Positions 30,500-43,637 of a stretch of DNA of 64,000 nt are shown one piece after another. Under the pieces are notes generated by a model. That model made no database searches, was not told the origin of the DNA, and saw nothing but the letters and a program-made list of their open reading frames with translations. Made by a program: the position numbers and the translations under genes. This DNA comes from Antennarius striatus. Lineage: Eukaryota; Chordata; Actinopteri; Lophiiformes; Antennariidae. Positions within the stretch are counted from its first letter, which is position 1, and every line of letters begins with the position of its first letter. The stretch spans positions 18,776,501 through 18,840,500 of the forward strand of contig NC_090782.1 of NCBI RefSeq assembly GCF_040054535.1, written 5' to 3'.

Positions 30500-30950
30500 C
30501 CCCCATCATTTCGTCTAACCTGTACCGGTGGTTTCTATCTGTGATCAACTATTTCAGGCCTACATGTTTTCTGCTTGCGGCACTGCGCGTGACGACAACG
30601 GCGGAAATATTTTTTCGCTATTCAAAATGGCACCGTCTCTATCAGGAAGTGGAGAAAACAACTAAGAAGAATAAGTTGGATAAAATTCCTTATCGCGGCT
30701 ACTTTGGCCCGAGTTGTCGTTCAAAGGCGGCCAATTTACTCGGGGTTTGGATTGAGAATAGCAAACACATCAACGGTGAGTGAAATTCGAGGATATTAGG
30801 AAAAGGCGAGCGACACATCGGCAGTTCTCTAGATGTTCAGGGTAGCCTCTCCTAGGCGCGCACGTTTTTGACGACGGGCTACGCCGATTCTTGAGCGGCT
30901 GCCTTGAGTTAAACGCCATACAGTAGTAGGATATGTTATTGGTTACGTTG
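30500..30950 (+). promoter_or_regulatory. CpG-rich promoter of the plus-strand gene
   Basis: CpG dinucleotides are dense here (GCGCGTGACGACAACGGCGG near 30584, GGCGCGCACG near 30856) and rare in the surrounding DNA. There is no TATA box at a convincing place. A YY1-like AAAATGGC sits at 30624-30631. Confidence 0.6.
30550..30775 (+). other. Probable noncoding first exon of the plus-strand gene
   Basis: It ends in a strong donor, CAACG/GTGAGTG, at 30775. The 5' limit is a guess. It contains a 12-codon upstream open frame, MAPSLSGSGENN (30627-30665). The link to the coding exons 12.8 kb downstream is inferred from strand, the absence of another nearby promoter, and the noncoding leader (43549-43556) before the first ATG. 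Confidence 0.5.
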
Positions 30951-31858
30951 TAATTAATGAATTGAGGTAAAAAAGTTGTTGAGTTAGTAAGACGTTAGTT
31001 AATGACCGATGTGTAGTGTTAGTGGTGTATGAGTATTATTACGATACTATCAAGAAAGGCCAGCAGCTAACAAAGCCAGCTGACTATTTACTTAGTAATA
31101 AGCTATTAATTTGATCTTGGCTACTAAGCAAGTGAAGTAGCTCATCAAAATTTGTCTAGTTAATATTACGTTTATGACAGTGGACTACGTCATTTATGTT
31201 GTTAACACAATAATCGACATTTTCTTAACAGAGACAGAAAAATGTTTTCAGGCAATGTACAAAACGAGCATACCCAAAGTGAGAAAACGAGTACGAGCTG
31301 CGTACGCTAACCTAGATAGCACAATTAGCTATATAAATTGAGCGTATTTCTAGCAATTTATCGTGGGATATTGCGATATTTTTCCCTCAAGCAATAATGG
31401 CGGATGTATTAAAAAGGAAAATGATGAAATATTCGATGGACAGTGGGTGTTTCTTCGTTGACGCTTCTTAAAATACATCGTATGTCGTTGAGTTATGCTA
31501 ACAGTAGTTGCAATAACACTACGCAGAGCTCGGCTGCCTCCCTTTGTGCTGTGTGCTGACCTTTGTGCCTCTTTACGTCTCTTCGGTGAAAGCCAAACCA
31601 ATCCCAACTATTAAAGCATTTATAAGCGAAAGTCAATTAAATACACGCATCCCATTTTAAAGTATAAACAAGCAAACATCGTCAGACGGTCACTGACGCT
31701 GAAATAGAAGTCGCTGTTTGTTGGAAACGAATGTAGTTTTCACAGAGCATTTTTAATGATAAACTGGCCTTATTCTGCTAGGCAGTAGGGGCGAAGTAAA
31801 GCATTATATTACGTGCATGTTTAAGACGATGGAGCTGTGTGGGTATCGCTCAAAGAAA

Positions 31859-31878
31859 CACACACACACACACACACA

Positions 31879-31966
<88 letters not shown>
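31859..31966. repeat. (CA)n microsatellite near the CpG promoter
   Basis: About 54 copies over 108 bases, with one CT interruption near 31880. It lies about 1 kb downstream of the putative first exon. Confidence 0.95.
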
Positions 31967-31968
<2 letters not shown>

Positions 31969-34377
31969 GCTGTACTACTATGATGACTAGCCACTACCAT
32001 ACAGGAAGAATTCTGTGTAAAAAAAATATCACTTGTACTATTTATTCAATACCAGTGTCCTGTAAAGTTAAAGGTAAGAACACGAAAGCAAAAAGACTGG
32101 GATGTTCGGGTTTAACTCAAGAGTGACAAAACAGACCCCCCTTGTTCTTTTTCTTCCTCAAAATTTTCCCTGTCACGTTTTCCCTTGTGTTTAATGCCTC
32201 CGGCCAAGGCTAGTCAGGCCTTGCACAAGCCTCGACTCATTGGTTTGCTGTGGGTACTGTTTTGTCTTATTTCCTTGCTATTGATGGATGCTCTTTTGTA
32301 AATGTGCAGCGAGTGCTATGCACAGTTCCTATATTATATTTTAGTGTTCTGATTGGACATCTGATGGTCATACCCCACATCTTTTGATAGAAAAACGATG
32401 AGAGTGATACATAAACGTGACTGGTCTGTTTCACAAAGTTGGATTAATAACTCACAAAACTTTGTAGAGTTGAAAATATCTTCAATATAGTTTATAAAAC
32501 TTGGACCCAGTTTGTGTTATTCATTGAAGTTATTATCAGCGGGAAATAGCATATACATGGTTTTTGATACACTCCCTGGTGGAGTGAACCCAAACAGCTG
32601 TGATCCATCCCTCAAATGTGGCTCATGCTGTCTGCTCTCTGTGACTTGGCCTCCATTCACTCCTTCTTCGTCTCTGCTTGCCCTTCTTTCTCGCCTCCGA
32701 TTGGTGCCAGTGATAAATCTCATTTATGGCCCATAGACTGATTAGAGTGAGAGTAAAATATGTGGAGTGGAGGAGGGGAATCCAGGCTAGGTAATAGGTT
32801 TGATTCAGTTCCTGATTTCCTGGAATGTGGCCTTCATTAGATAATGGTTCATGTATTAAACATAACATGGATGTTTGGTAAGAAGAGAGTGAAAGAACAA
32901 ATGACAGTTGTTGGTAATATGTGGCCATATTGTTGACATCCGCACTGTGGCAAGAAACAAATGTGTCTTTTATGATAGGCTGTTTGAGTATCTCATGGCC
33001 AGCTAGTACCCATATCTGAAGGCTGCATGAATATCAAGCTATAGGGATACCAAGCTACATAAAAACTCTGGAAGAGATGACCCAAAGGCAGTAAAAAATG
33101 TTGTACTCCTGTAATTCCTCTGTAATTATTAGTTAAAAATTGCTTCAACATCCTTCTTAAAAATAATTATTGTACTAGTTTTGATGTATACCCCGTGTAT
33201 CCTTTTGTCATATTGAATTTACAACCATCCTCTTAAAAAGCAAAGAAAAATAAGTTGTTTGAAAGCTGCCATATAACCTGCAACTTGGAGGGTCACAATG
33301 AACCAGTAACAAATTTGTTTTGATTCCAAACGAAGTGTTGATACGCTCCTGGACAAACAGTGCTGCTATTATTATTTATATTACGGTTGTTCATTCCAGC
33401 ATAGGTTTTACTTTCAAGTGGTTGGTGCTAAATTGAGTCGGTGGGGTACAAGAAGGGTTGTCTGCTCTGGGTGATGAAATCATGCATTTTAAATGCAAAG
33501 CGACAATGTGCACTCCCCTCCAGTCATCATGGCAGACAGAGCAAGTAGTTAGTGTGGGGGCTGTTGATAAAATTTTACAAATAAGTCCAAATACAGTATA
33601 TGCAAATAGATTTTTGCACATAAGGAGAGCACCGCTTGCAAATGCAGTGTTCCATAAATCTGAAGATGCGCAGCATTAGACTGCTTTAGTGAAGCATCTG
33701 GTGCACTTGCTGACATCATCAAACTCAGTTCACTATAACACTCACACACAAAATAAATGTGTTGTCTGTAAGTCACTAACATCATTTTTGTAAGTCACCA
33801 ACATCATTTTGGACATGACTAACCACGCTAACTTTAATTGCCAGACATGCTGCTCAGGGCCTGCAGTCCACATCCAAGTAAAAGAATTGATTATCACCGA
33901 CGGGCCCATAAACATTGTAAATGTGAGTAATGTGTGAATCAACATAGTAGGATCCAGATTTAAAAAAATCACTGTGGCTCCTAAGTAACTACAGAGAATT
34001 TTTTTTCTTTCATCTTCTTACATGGTGCCCTGTTGAGTGCCTGTAGTCCATTATCTCGAGTGGTTTATTTTCTGATGTTAATAAAAGAAGTTGTTATGTG
34101 CAGGTATATATACAGTATATAGGTATTAATGTGGAACTATAGTCAGACATGTTTCCAGCCTTCTGCTGGAAGCAACTGAAGAATTGGTGGTCAGAGATTG
34201 TTCCTCCCCCCACGGGCCTCAGAGCATATTTGATAACCCAAGGTAATCTTGTGTCATGCTTTTTAAACAGAAACATCTAATTTGTGCTGTCCCATTTTGA
34301 CCGTTTAGCAATGCACCTGATAAAACATGGAGGGTCAACTCTGATCAGGGCACATTCATAGCAGTGAGTCAATTCAA

Positions 34378-34430
34378 TACAAAAAACTTTATTTGTTCCC
34401 AAGGGGCATTTAAAGCAGGATTGGTGCAAA
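34378..34430. repeat. Possible SINE/LINE tail fragment
   Basis: AAAAAACTTTATTTGTTCCC, then AAGGGGCATTTAAAG, resembles the TTTATT...CCC...GGGG tail of fish retroposons seen elsewhere in this window. Confidence 0.35.
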
Positions 34431-37400
34431 AAAAGAAATGCAGAGTGCAAAGACCAAAAACCAGACTTAATACACATTAAACCAACACTAACAATAAAAT
34501 ACACAATAAACAGATATGTACAATATAAAAAGGTATGTGCAGTGGTGTAATAAATAAAGATATCAAGACCCTTCATATTGTGAGAGCATTATGTGACTGG
34601 ATTCCTTTTCCCTCTCCATCTTGAATGTAGAAGGCTCCTATGTATGAGGATTGAAGGATAATCAGATGTAGTTACTTACTAGCAGATTTCTTCATAGTAA
34701 AATGAAATTCAAAGTCAGACTGTAGATATTAAGTACCATGTGGCAGTAATATTTGCGTTTTTCTGTTAAGATTACACAAAATGGTTATTTGACTTACATG
34801 AGAGGTGACTTTAAGGCTAGTGGTTTATTGAATTGTGTTTGGTTGTGAAGAAATTTAAAGTAATATTTGCTGTTACTATTTTATAAAAGACTGATGGTAA
34901 ATAGAACTCCAGCATACTTATTTTAAATGTATCCATGAGGGACAGACAACATTTGCCACAAGCCAGGCGAGAGTCATTTTAACATGGAGACAATTTTTGA
35001 TTTGTTTCCCTCTGGCTTATTTGAATTTTGTACCTTTGGTAGCTAGCTTTATTCACTTATGTTAACTCCTGTATTTGTTCGATTACTCTTACATGACATT
35101 GGTTGATTGAATTTATGAGGGTTTTTTTTTTATTCTATCCTCATGTGTTTTTATTGTATCCTCATGGTCATACTACTTTCACACCTTTTGAAGTGACCCA
35201 ATTGCAATTATTTCCTAAATCTGATCTTTAAGCCTTGAGTTCTCACATCTGCTTTGTATTTGACCTGGATCTGGCATCAGTGTGAACAAATTGTACATGA
35301 GCCCAAGGCTGTTGCCTCTGACCATTGATGCTTCTGTCATTGATATGAATCCAGCATCCAAATTAATAAAGTAGCAGTGCAGACATCAATGTCCTGACTT
35401 GTTTGCTGTCTCAATGGTAGATCTGAGGGCAAAAAACACCAGTCAAACATATTTGTTTTTCAGTTCCTGTTTCTGCTAGTAATTGAAGAATACTGATGAA
35501 ACACTTGTGTGAGCATCCTTAGTTGGACTAAAACCAAATATTTATTCTGATGGAACCTTTTCTCGGCGATCATGTGAAGAGGAATATAAGTTTTCCAAAT
35601 CAGATTCATATGATATTTGTTTTTTGGGGGATGAGCTGTGACAGACACAAGGGGTAAATATAGCTCTGTGCTTTGCATATTCACACAGTACACTTCTGGT
35701 TTGATGGTATAAATTCCACTCTGGAAAAACTTGAATTTCAGAAGAAAAATCAGGCGAGACTTCAACGATTTGAACTGAGCAAACAAAGCCTGTTTTTCCT
35801 TTTATTCTAAGAATTATTCGACAGTCATTGTAACTTTATAAAAGTGGAAATTGTAAGCCTTTCTATCAGAAGATATCACATTGGCGTAATCATGTTATCT
35901 GTCTAGACCTGAGAGTCATGCTTTCTTTGAGAGTTGTCAGCCAAATATGAAAAACTGGGAAACAGTTTCTGAACCGATCCTGCATGTTTGCCGACACTGA
36001 ACATCTATCATGTGTCCAAAATTCAAATGGAAACTCTGCACATTGTTCACAAATAAAAAAGTTGCTTGTAACACATTTCCACCTGTCCAGTTGTGTGACA
36101 GTTGTACGGCGTTTTCAGTTGTCTGTTAGACCAAACTTGGTCGCGTATTGGGACAGTTTGTCAAAAATGAGATGACATCAGCTGTGAGGGACTCGGGGAT
36201 TCTGTGTTCAGTTTGATGTTCTGTTTTGCTAGTTGTCTTTTTTTTGTTACTGTACTACCTCAATTTTTTTTGCCAATTTGACTAAATTTAATTTTGCCTG
36301 AAGTAATTTTTTTTGGTTAATTTGCGCTTGGATAGAGTGATATCTTGAATAGCTAAAGTGTTTAACCAGATGCTTTATTTTAACTTTCCATCTTATTTAC
36401 ATTCTGCATTTTTCAAGAATGCCTCTCTGACTGGTTTTCTTCCTGGTTTACAAACTTACACTGCTTTAATTGTTTGGGTTTGATATCAGCTTCATTATTC
36501 TCAAAGAACTGGACTTAAGGTATTGTAACAAAGTGCTCAGACAGAGAATCCAGACTCTTGTACGTATGGAGCATAGTCAGATAAGGTGTGTTTATTCTCA
36601 AACGTGAAGAGTGATTTGAGCAGTGGCAGGAAAGGGTTTAGAGTAACGAATATTAAGATATCACAACAAGAATCTCACTCAGCCCTGTATTTTTCAGGGC
36701 AGGACTGAAGTATAAACATTTTCTGATGGTAGAATCGTTCAATTACAATCCAAGTTATTTAGATTTAGTGGCACAGGTTTGCTCCAGGTATTTTTTTAGA
36801 TTATCCTTCAGTAAATGCTCAGTAATTCCTCTTGCCTGGTGTTGATAAATAGGTTTGGATATTTTGAACTCAGTTCATTTTTGGAAGATCACAACAGCCA
36901 TGAATCCTCTTCCAGTGCATGTTTGGAAACTGTTATCTGGCACACTCAGCTAGCATTCCACATTCTGTTTCCTGTGCTATGTTGTTTGTGAAATGTGCAT
37001 CTGATAGCTTTTGCCTGGTGTTATGGCTGACTCCATATAACCACAACTGAGAGGGGTGAGCAGTGGGTGGGGATTCATAGTCAGGGAGTCAGATGGCTCC
37101 AATCAGTGGCAAAACCCATCTGAGGGTCAGGGTGGTTGAGAGGCACAAACCATTGCTACCTGTCTGCTCTGACAGACAAGCAGTGGGAAGAATAGTCTTA
37201 AGAATAACAGACAGTATTCTTAAGAGTAATGCGGCCATGGAGATCTGAACTAGCCAGCATGGGAACCAGATGGGAATCATGATGGAAATTGGGAAACAGC
37301 AGGCAATCACTAAAATGAAGAAAGATGCCCGGTCATAGAAATGGAGAGGTTGACGTAACTAAGAAAACGTGGAGTTGCTGACAGTGGGTTTTAATCAGAT

Positions 37401-39436
37401 GGACAAGATTGTTCAGGTTTTGAGAAGAAAGGCCAATATGAGTGGTCTGTAGCTCAAACATGTGAAGCATCTGATGCAGAAATAAATAAAAAAAACTTAG
37501 TGCAGTGTGCTTTTGATTTATTCCCCATGCACACCACACCTTGAAGAATACAGGGACATGCCTGTTGGCCTCTTTGCTCAAGAAAATTGTTTAAGTGAAG
37601 GTGGAGGTTATGTCTTACAAAACATTTAACTTTTGAGAAGAAAAGCTCCTTTCCTGATCCACAGATGGCTTTATTTCCCTCCTAAAGTAATTCCTTACTT
37701 GCGCTTAAGGCTGCTGTCTTTAGCTAATTAGCTCAGTTGTCCATAGAGCTAACAAGTCTGCACAGAGTGGGAAGGGGAATATCATGCTACTAGCACAGGA
37801 GCTTTTGAACACTTACAATGGCAGGTTTGGCACGGGTAGAGTCTGCTATTAAAAGCACCAGCATCAATAACTAATTCTGAAAAATGCTATGCCTGACTTT
37901 CTCTACAAAACATATTCAGGTCAAATCAGCTTGTATATGTTCATTTAACATGTTGAAGCAGAGAAAGTAGCATGATGCACACAGCAAGCATGCATCACAA
38001 TCCTTGTTTTCTAAAGAAATTACATGACAGTAAATCAGGACTAAAATACTAAGTGAATCATGCTTGATTTAGTCCATTTTTATTCAATTTTCAGTTAAAT
38101 CTGTGTCTTCAAGCCACTACAGACCATTGTTTATAACTGTTTTCTTCTTATCTGCACAACTCTGTCTTTATCTTTGTTTGTCAAACTCTTCCCTTTTTGC
38201 TAGCTGGCTGAGAGCACACAGCCTGTCGTTCTTTATTTACCACAGTAAAGCCATCATCTGAGCCACAAGAGCTTGGCTAAGTCCCTCTTTATGTATAAAT
38301 CATTTTAATGTCATTCAGCTGTTTGTGGGCACAGAGATGTTCATCATCGTGGCAAAATGGTGCTGAATAGCTACTTGGAGTGGATTAATGAGGATCTTAT
38401 TTGAATTAAATGCTGTCCCTTTGTAGGTAGCCAAACCTTCACAACCTGCCATTCAGTCAGATCAAATCATTCAAATGACAGTCTTCTTTTGTCTGGTCCC
38501 AGTCCAGAGAACCTCTGATAAATATTTGAACAGACAAAATACAACAACAGCAAACTGTTAAAATCCAATTTGTTTCCATTTCCTGGTTTTGATAAGACAG
38601 CAGATTTGGTTACACATTCATTTGGTGCATGTTCTCTATCCAGTGTCCCATATGGTCACTGGGCCATTCATAACTCCTGAGAGCAATACCTGTAATACTG
38701 AATGGAAAATCTGTTTGTAGTGAGGGGAACAGGAACTGCTTGGTAGTTAATGTGTACAATCTCAAACACATCTATGAGACTATACCTCATGCATGCATAC
38801 ATGTGTGTTTGCACATTGAAGCATTGTATCAACAAAGGTGTCAATTAATAATGCAGGTTGTTTGAAATAATGGACGACCAATTTTTTGTCTGTGCAGTAA
38901 CTTGTTCCTTTTATAAATATTTCATCACAGCAGCTAATGAATCCATCCAGTCTAACAAGGTATAACAAGCTACTTGCTTACTGGTGATGCTGATGGACTC
39001 AGATTAATGAGTGGTGAATGATGATGCTAAAGCAGGAGAGTAGTAGTTGTGAGCAGAGGGCTGGTCTCCTGATAATTTTCTGTATTATACACTCCCTTTT
39101 AATGTGCATACCTTAGCTTTTACTCTTTTTCTTTGAACAAATTAATTCTTCCTGGCATCTCCAGTCATGAACTTCTCACAAGCTGGATTTATGCAGGCAT
39201 CATATGGCCAGTGGCTAAAATGTCACCTGGATTTGATTTTCAGAATGTGGGTAATGAAGATGAAGCGGAAACGAGTGTCCAAAGATTTCATCTTTGCCTT
39301 AAGAAGGATTTGGTTTGAAGCTCAAAGAAAAAGAATGACACAAATGTGACTACAAGCAGAGGAATGCATGTGAGAGATAACGTTTAAATTTTCTGTTCTG
39401 CCATAATAACATAATTTTTAAGAGAGAAGATATTAT

Positions 39437-39520
39437 ATACAGTACTTGATCCCAAACTGGGAAATTTACATGTTGGAGCAGCATTCAGATACAATGAACA
39501 AACAGAAACAGGGACAATAT
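39437..39520. repeat. Possible SINE/LINE tail fragment
   Basis: TACAGTACTTGATCCCAAAC, then TGGGAAATTTACATG, has the TACTTTATTGATCCC...GGGAAATT arrangement of a fish retroposon 3' end. Confidence 0.4.
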
Positions 39521-41615
39521 ACTGTACATTGAAGAAAATTAAGACATAAGGGGAAAGGGAATAATAATAATATTAAAAATATTAACAATTATAATAATAA
39601 TAATACCATAAAATGTCAAGTATACAGTTATACCTTTATGACTTGCCCTGCTCATTTTTTGAAGAAATGGGCAGGACAAAACACTTCATTTCCACTGATT
39701 AAGGTGACAAAAGGAGGAGAAAAATTACAAGAGAGGAGAAAGGAAAAAATGTGAATTTAATTCCTATGCCACAAAAACAGACATCTTACCCTACATAGGT
39801 CTCAAGGAAACACAGAAACAGAAAAAGACAAAAATGGAGGCCAGGTTCCTATGGTGCTTAATATAATGTATGGCAGCACATGGGAGTGTGATTTTTGTCA
39901 GAGTGATGTCGCACACGCAAGGCTAGGCAGTTGTTCTCCTCGTGAGCGTTAATCATGACTTAGCAGCTTAAGGAAGTCACACTTCCCTGGATGATCCCCA
40001 TGTGCTCTGACTGCTGCTGGTTTTTCATGAAAGGCCACCAGCATTCAACCACACAGTCCTGCTTCCCACACACCATCTCAACTCCTACCTGACGGACATT
40101 ACAGCAAATGTTGGTTGACTGTAACAAAAATAGCATAGTAAATACTTTTATTGTGTTTTTGGAAGCAATTGAGACATTAGCTTTCGTCAGGCTGACACAG
40201 ACAGAGTGACTCACAATGTCAAGACAAACCGGTTGGAATAGAAGGCATCCATGGCGCTGGAAATTTTTAAAAAATTTGTCTTGATGTCAATGTTTGCGAA
40301 TGATCTGTACAGATTATTCAGTTTTTATTCGTTGAAGTGTTCACTATGGGTTTGTTTCACATTTGAAAGATTTTACTGCCATAAAATGGCCTTATCTCCT
40401 TTAGAGCAAGCCTTTGCACCAGGCCACCCACCGAGTGAGACGGAAGGAGACACACATGTGAGGGGGGGTGTACAAAAACCAGTAGTAACCATCTGAAGTA
40501 ATTAACAGATTTAAAAGATTACACCGCAAAAGAGCCCCTCCTTATCTGTGCTGCTTTGTAACAAAGGATTTTTGTGTTCTTTTGAAATGGCCGTATCTTC
40601 CTAAGATGTCCTTAGTTTGTTTCAGTGGTGGTACAAATGCTATAAATTCAAGGACTAACAATGATAACAGATTTCTAACCATTACGGTTATAAAGCAACT
40701 TATGTACATGTTTCTGTTTGAATTTGTTGTTTTGTTTGTGCCAATATGGGGGATTTTCTGTAGTTGTTTTGTTTTCCTTTTTGCACAACCCTCTCCTCCT
40801 CTGATGGCTTTTCTTTATCACCCCGTCTTCTCACTATAATGGTAGAAGAGGATTTTTTCTGGTAATGACAGGCTTTACAGGAAAGAGATATCTGGGACCA
40901 CTGTTACAATAACCAGTATTGATTATTCTCAGAGACTCCTTGGAGGGGTGAGGATTAGGGAAAGGGGGACAGCAAAAGATGGGCATTTTTTGTTACTAGG
41001 AGACAGCAAATTGCATGATTTGTGAAGAAATGATTCCTGTAAAATGCAACATTTGACAAGAAAGTCCCTGTTTTCCAAGAAAGGACACGGATCATCGATA
41101 TTAATGGAGTTAGAGGATGAAAAGTGACTGAATGACATGAGCATTCCATCAGAGGCAAACTGGGAGAACTTGGATTAGCTTCAGTTGTCACACGTAATGG
41201 TCACATAAACATTAAGAGAAGGAAATACACTCTGCTAATGTATAAGTGGGTAGTTAAAAAATACTTCAAAATTAAAACCTCTTAAAGATTAGGACATTAT
41301 CACATTGTTTTTATGTATGCATTACACAGCAGTAGCAGTTTTTGGTATGGGGGGTTGAACTGGAAACATGTGCATGACATACTGTGGTCAGAATCATCAC
41401 AGACTTCAGTCTTTAGTTGTAGATTCCAGCTCCTTGGCATCAAGCCATTGAATTCCATGGATTTACAGAATTGCGTGAAGTGAAGTTACAAATATTATTC
41501 AACATGATTAAAGACATGTTTTGGAAAATGTTCATCCCTTTATCCGTTTTTGTGACATATGTCATCCTCTGTAAATGATGACACAGCACCTTTTTTATTA
41601 ATTTCTTAAACATCT

Positions 41616-41616
<1 letters not shown>

Positions 41617-41649
<33 letters not shown>

Positions 41650-41674
41650 CTTTAATAATCCCGGAGGAAATTGC
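41617..41674 (-). repeat. (AGAT)n joined to a retroposon tail
   Basis: About eight AGAT copies, followed by ACTTTAATAATCCCGGAGGA and AATTG. Read on the minus strand this is the classic fish retroposon ending, CAATTTCCTCCGGGATTA...AAAGT(ATCT)n. Confidence 0.75.
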
Positions 41675-42557
41675 GTATCTTTGTGAATGCGTTAAATTTG
41701 GACAGATGTAATTGTGAAGTGGACGGTGAAGACATTTGATCCAGATTTTAAACATTGTAATACTGCATGTACAATAGGTGGATTCACACTAAATGCAAAT
41801 GGAATGTAGTTGGTCTGTGTCAGCTATAGCCTCCATGTTCAGCTGAAAGATGTGTAAACTGATGCCTGAGAACATGTTAAGCACCCTGAGGGCGTTGAGC
41901 TCTTTTCTGCAACTCCACAGGGATCTCACAGAGCTCTCTGCAGACAGATTGTCCCAAACTGCCTGTCCTGTCCCAGGCTTCATCGGAAAATAGCTCATAT
42001 CTTTTTTCTTTAAGCCTCCTGTATGCAAGTTTGCGGTTGGTTGTTTGGTGGTTCCACACATTTGTTTGTAACTTATCCTGCATTAAAATGTGCTGGCACC
42101 ATACGATTAAAATGGCCTTACCTTACAGGTTTTGAATATACTAACCTATTAAGATAAATTGCCCCATCTTTTTCCAATGTGAAGACTTTTACCCTGTTGC
42201 AGATTAAAAAAAGAAACTGGAGGAAGGAATGTGGTAAGGTAACGCATTGATTAGTAAGAGGAGGAAGTGTAACTGACACAACACAGACCTGCTTCATGGA
42301 GTGGGGAAATATTGGAAAGATTTACTAGTTTTGTGATGTTTTTGTTCACATTTCCACACGCTATTCAGTTAATATTTTTTCTTTCTATTTTACTCATCTT
42401 GTATTTGGAATTAGTCTTTTGTTATTTGAGTTCCCATCCACAATGAGTACTTAATCTTTACAGTTCAGAGAAAACTACTTCTATAAAAAATAAGCAGAGG
42501 CAAGACACAACATCACAGTGGAAAAAATCTACTTTTTTGGATATTTCATTATATTAT

Positions 42558-42900
42558 CCATCCATCCATCTATCCATCTTCCTCCGCTTATCCGGGGTCG
42601 GGTCGCGGGGGCAGCAGCTTAAGCAGGGAAGCCCAGACTTCCCTCTCCCTAGCCACTTCGTCCAGCTCCTCCGGGAGAATCCCAAGGCGTTCCCAGGCCA
42701 GCCGGGAGACATAATCTCTCCAGCATGTCCTGGGTCGTCCCCGGGGCCTCCACCCGGGGTCTCTACGTGGTAGGACGTGAACACCTCACCAGGGAGGCGT
42801 CCAGGAGGCATCCTAACCAGATGCCCAAGCCACCTCATGTGGCTCCTCTCGATGCGGAGGAACAGCGGCTGGACTGAGTCCCTCCGGGATGAGGGAGGAT
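42558..42900 (-). mobile_element. 3' end of a non-LTR retrotransposon (LINE), antisense
   Basis: On the minus strand it translates to MRWLGHLVRMPPGRLPGEVF near the start and TPDKRRKMDRWMDG at the end. That is the C-terminus of a fish LINE reverse transcriptase, followed by its GGATGG tail (plus-strand CCATCCATC near 42558). The clade is probably L2/CR1/Rex1-like. It is 5' truncated, as is usual for LINE copies. Confidence 0.8.
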
Positions 42901-43556
42901 ATTTTATATATTTTATAGATATTTTATTTAAAGCTTTAATAAAAAAAGATAAAATATATTTGCATATGTGAAGAATAAAAGATTAATATAGCAATCCCTT
43001 ATATGCTGTGCTTTCATTACTCGGTTGGAATAAAGGTGTCCTCAATAGAAGATGATGTCACACTCACAAAGATTTTAATCTGAGCTTCTCCAGTCTTTGT
43101 TTTGGTAGCTGATCTCAGTGTGGGTTTTAGTGCATATGAGTCCCTCTCTGTCGTACCCCTGTCTGTTTTCAACATGGAAGCTTATTAAAGCTCATGAAAT
43201 ACTATATATATTAAAAATAATATTTTAGTGTAGTTCTTCTTCACTGATTTTGATGTCCAAGGCTTATCTCCACTTTCTTTTCTTCTGTCTTTATAGACAT
43301 TCACATTTTGATGTTGTATTGATCATCATGTTTTCTGGCAAAAAATAATGATAATCTTTGCTTCTCTCTTCCATCTCTCTATATCCATCCTTATCTGCTG
43401 TCTTCCTTAGGTCATGGAGAGCTTTTGTCCTTGTTAAAAGCACTATCTGGGACACAGCAGGCACACGGGTGGAGGTCAGAGGGTGCATTGCCGAAGTCAG
43501 CTGGTGGTCATGTGTGAATCTGTGGTCTGATGCCAATCCTCCCCTCAGCGCTGGCC

Positions 43557-43637
43557 ATGGACGGGAAGAACTACCTGCATCCAGAAGGCCCTCAGCTGGA
43601 CAGCAGCTTGTTCTCAGTGGCCTCTTCAAACATGGAG
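43557..43637 (+). CDS. Unidentified gene, first coding exon
   Basis: Twenty-seven codons, MDGKNYLHPEGPQLDSSLFS then VASSNME. The exon begins at 43549 after CCCCTCAG. The donor is GAG/GTTTCT, which is weak. Phase 0 at the end. Confidence 0.65.

Larger units (their letters stand above)
27601..30540. other. Divergent intergenic region between tm6sf2 and the plus-strand gene
   Basis: Roughly 3 kb between two genes transcribed away from each other. It holds a CA array (29007-29065) and a decamer array (29721-29820). An open frame at 29912-30193 has no ATG start and no recognised homology. Confidence 0.5.
30776..43548. other. Long first intron of the plus-strand gene (inferred)
   Basis: About 12.8 kb without a recognised exon on either strand. 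It holds a CA array near 31.9 kb, SINE/LINE tail fragments near 34.4, 39.4 and 41.6 kb, and an antisense LINE end at 42.56-42.9 kb. Confidence 0.5.

Noticed and set aside
30541..30783. 80-residue open frame through the CpG-rich first exon
   Set aside because: It begins at GTG, not ATG, and crosses the strong donor at 30775. It is better explained as 5' UTR.
31839..32126. 95-residue open frame starting in the first intron of the plus-strand gene
   Set aside because: Nearly half is the translation of the CA array. The rest shows no homology or splice support.
41789..42083. Overlapping minus-strand open frames of 90 and 68 residues
   Set aside because: No recognisable domain. Two frames overlap on the same strand and neither has splice support.
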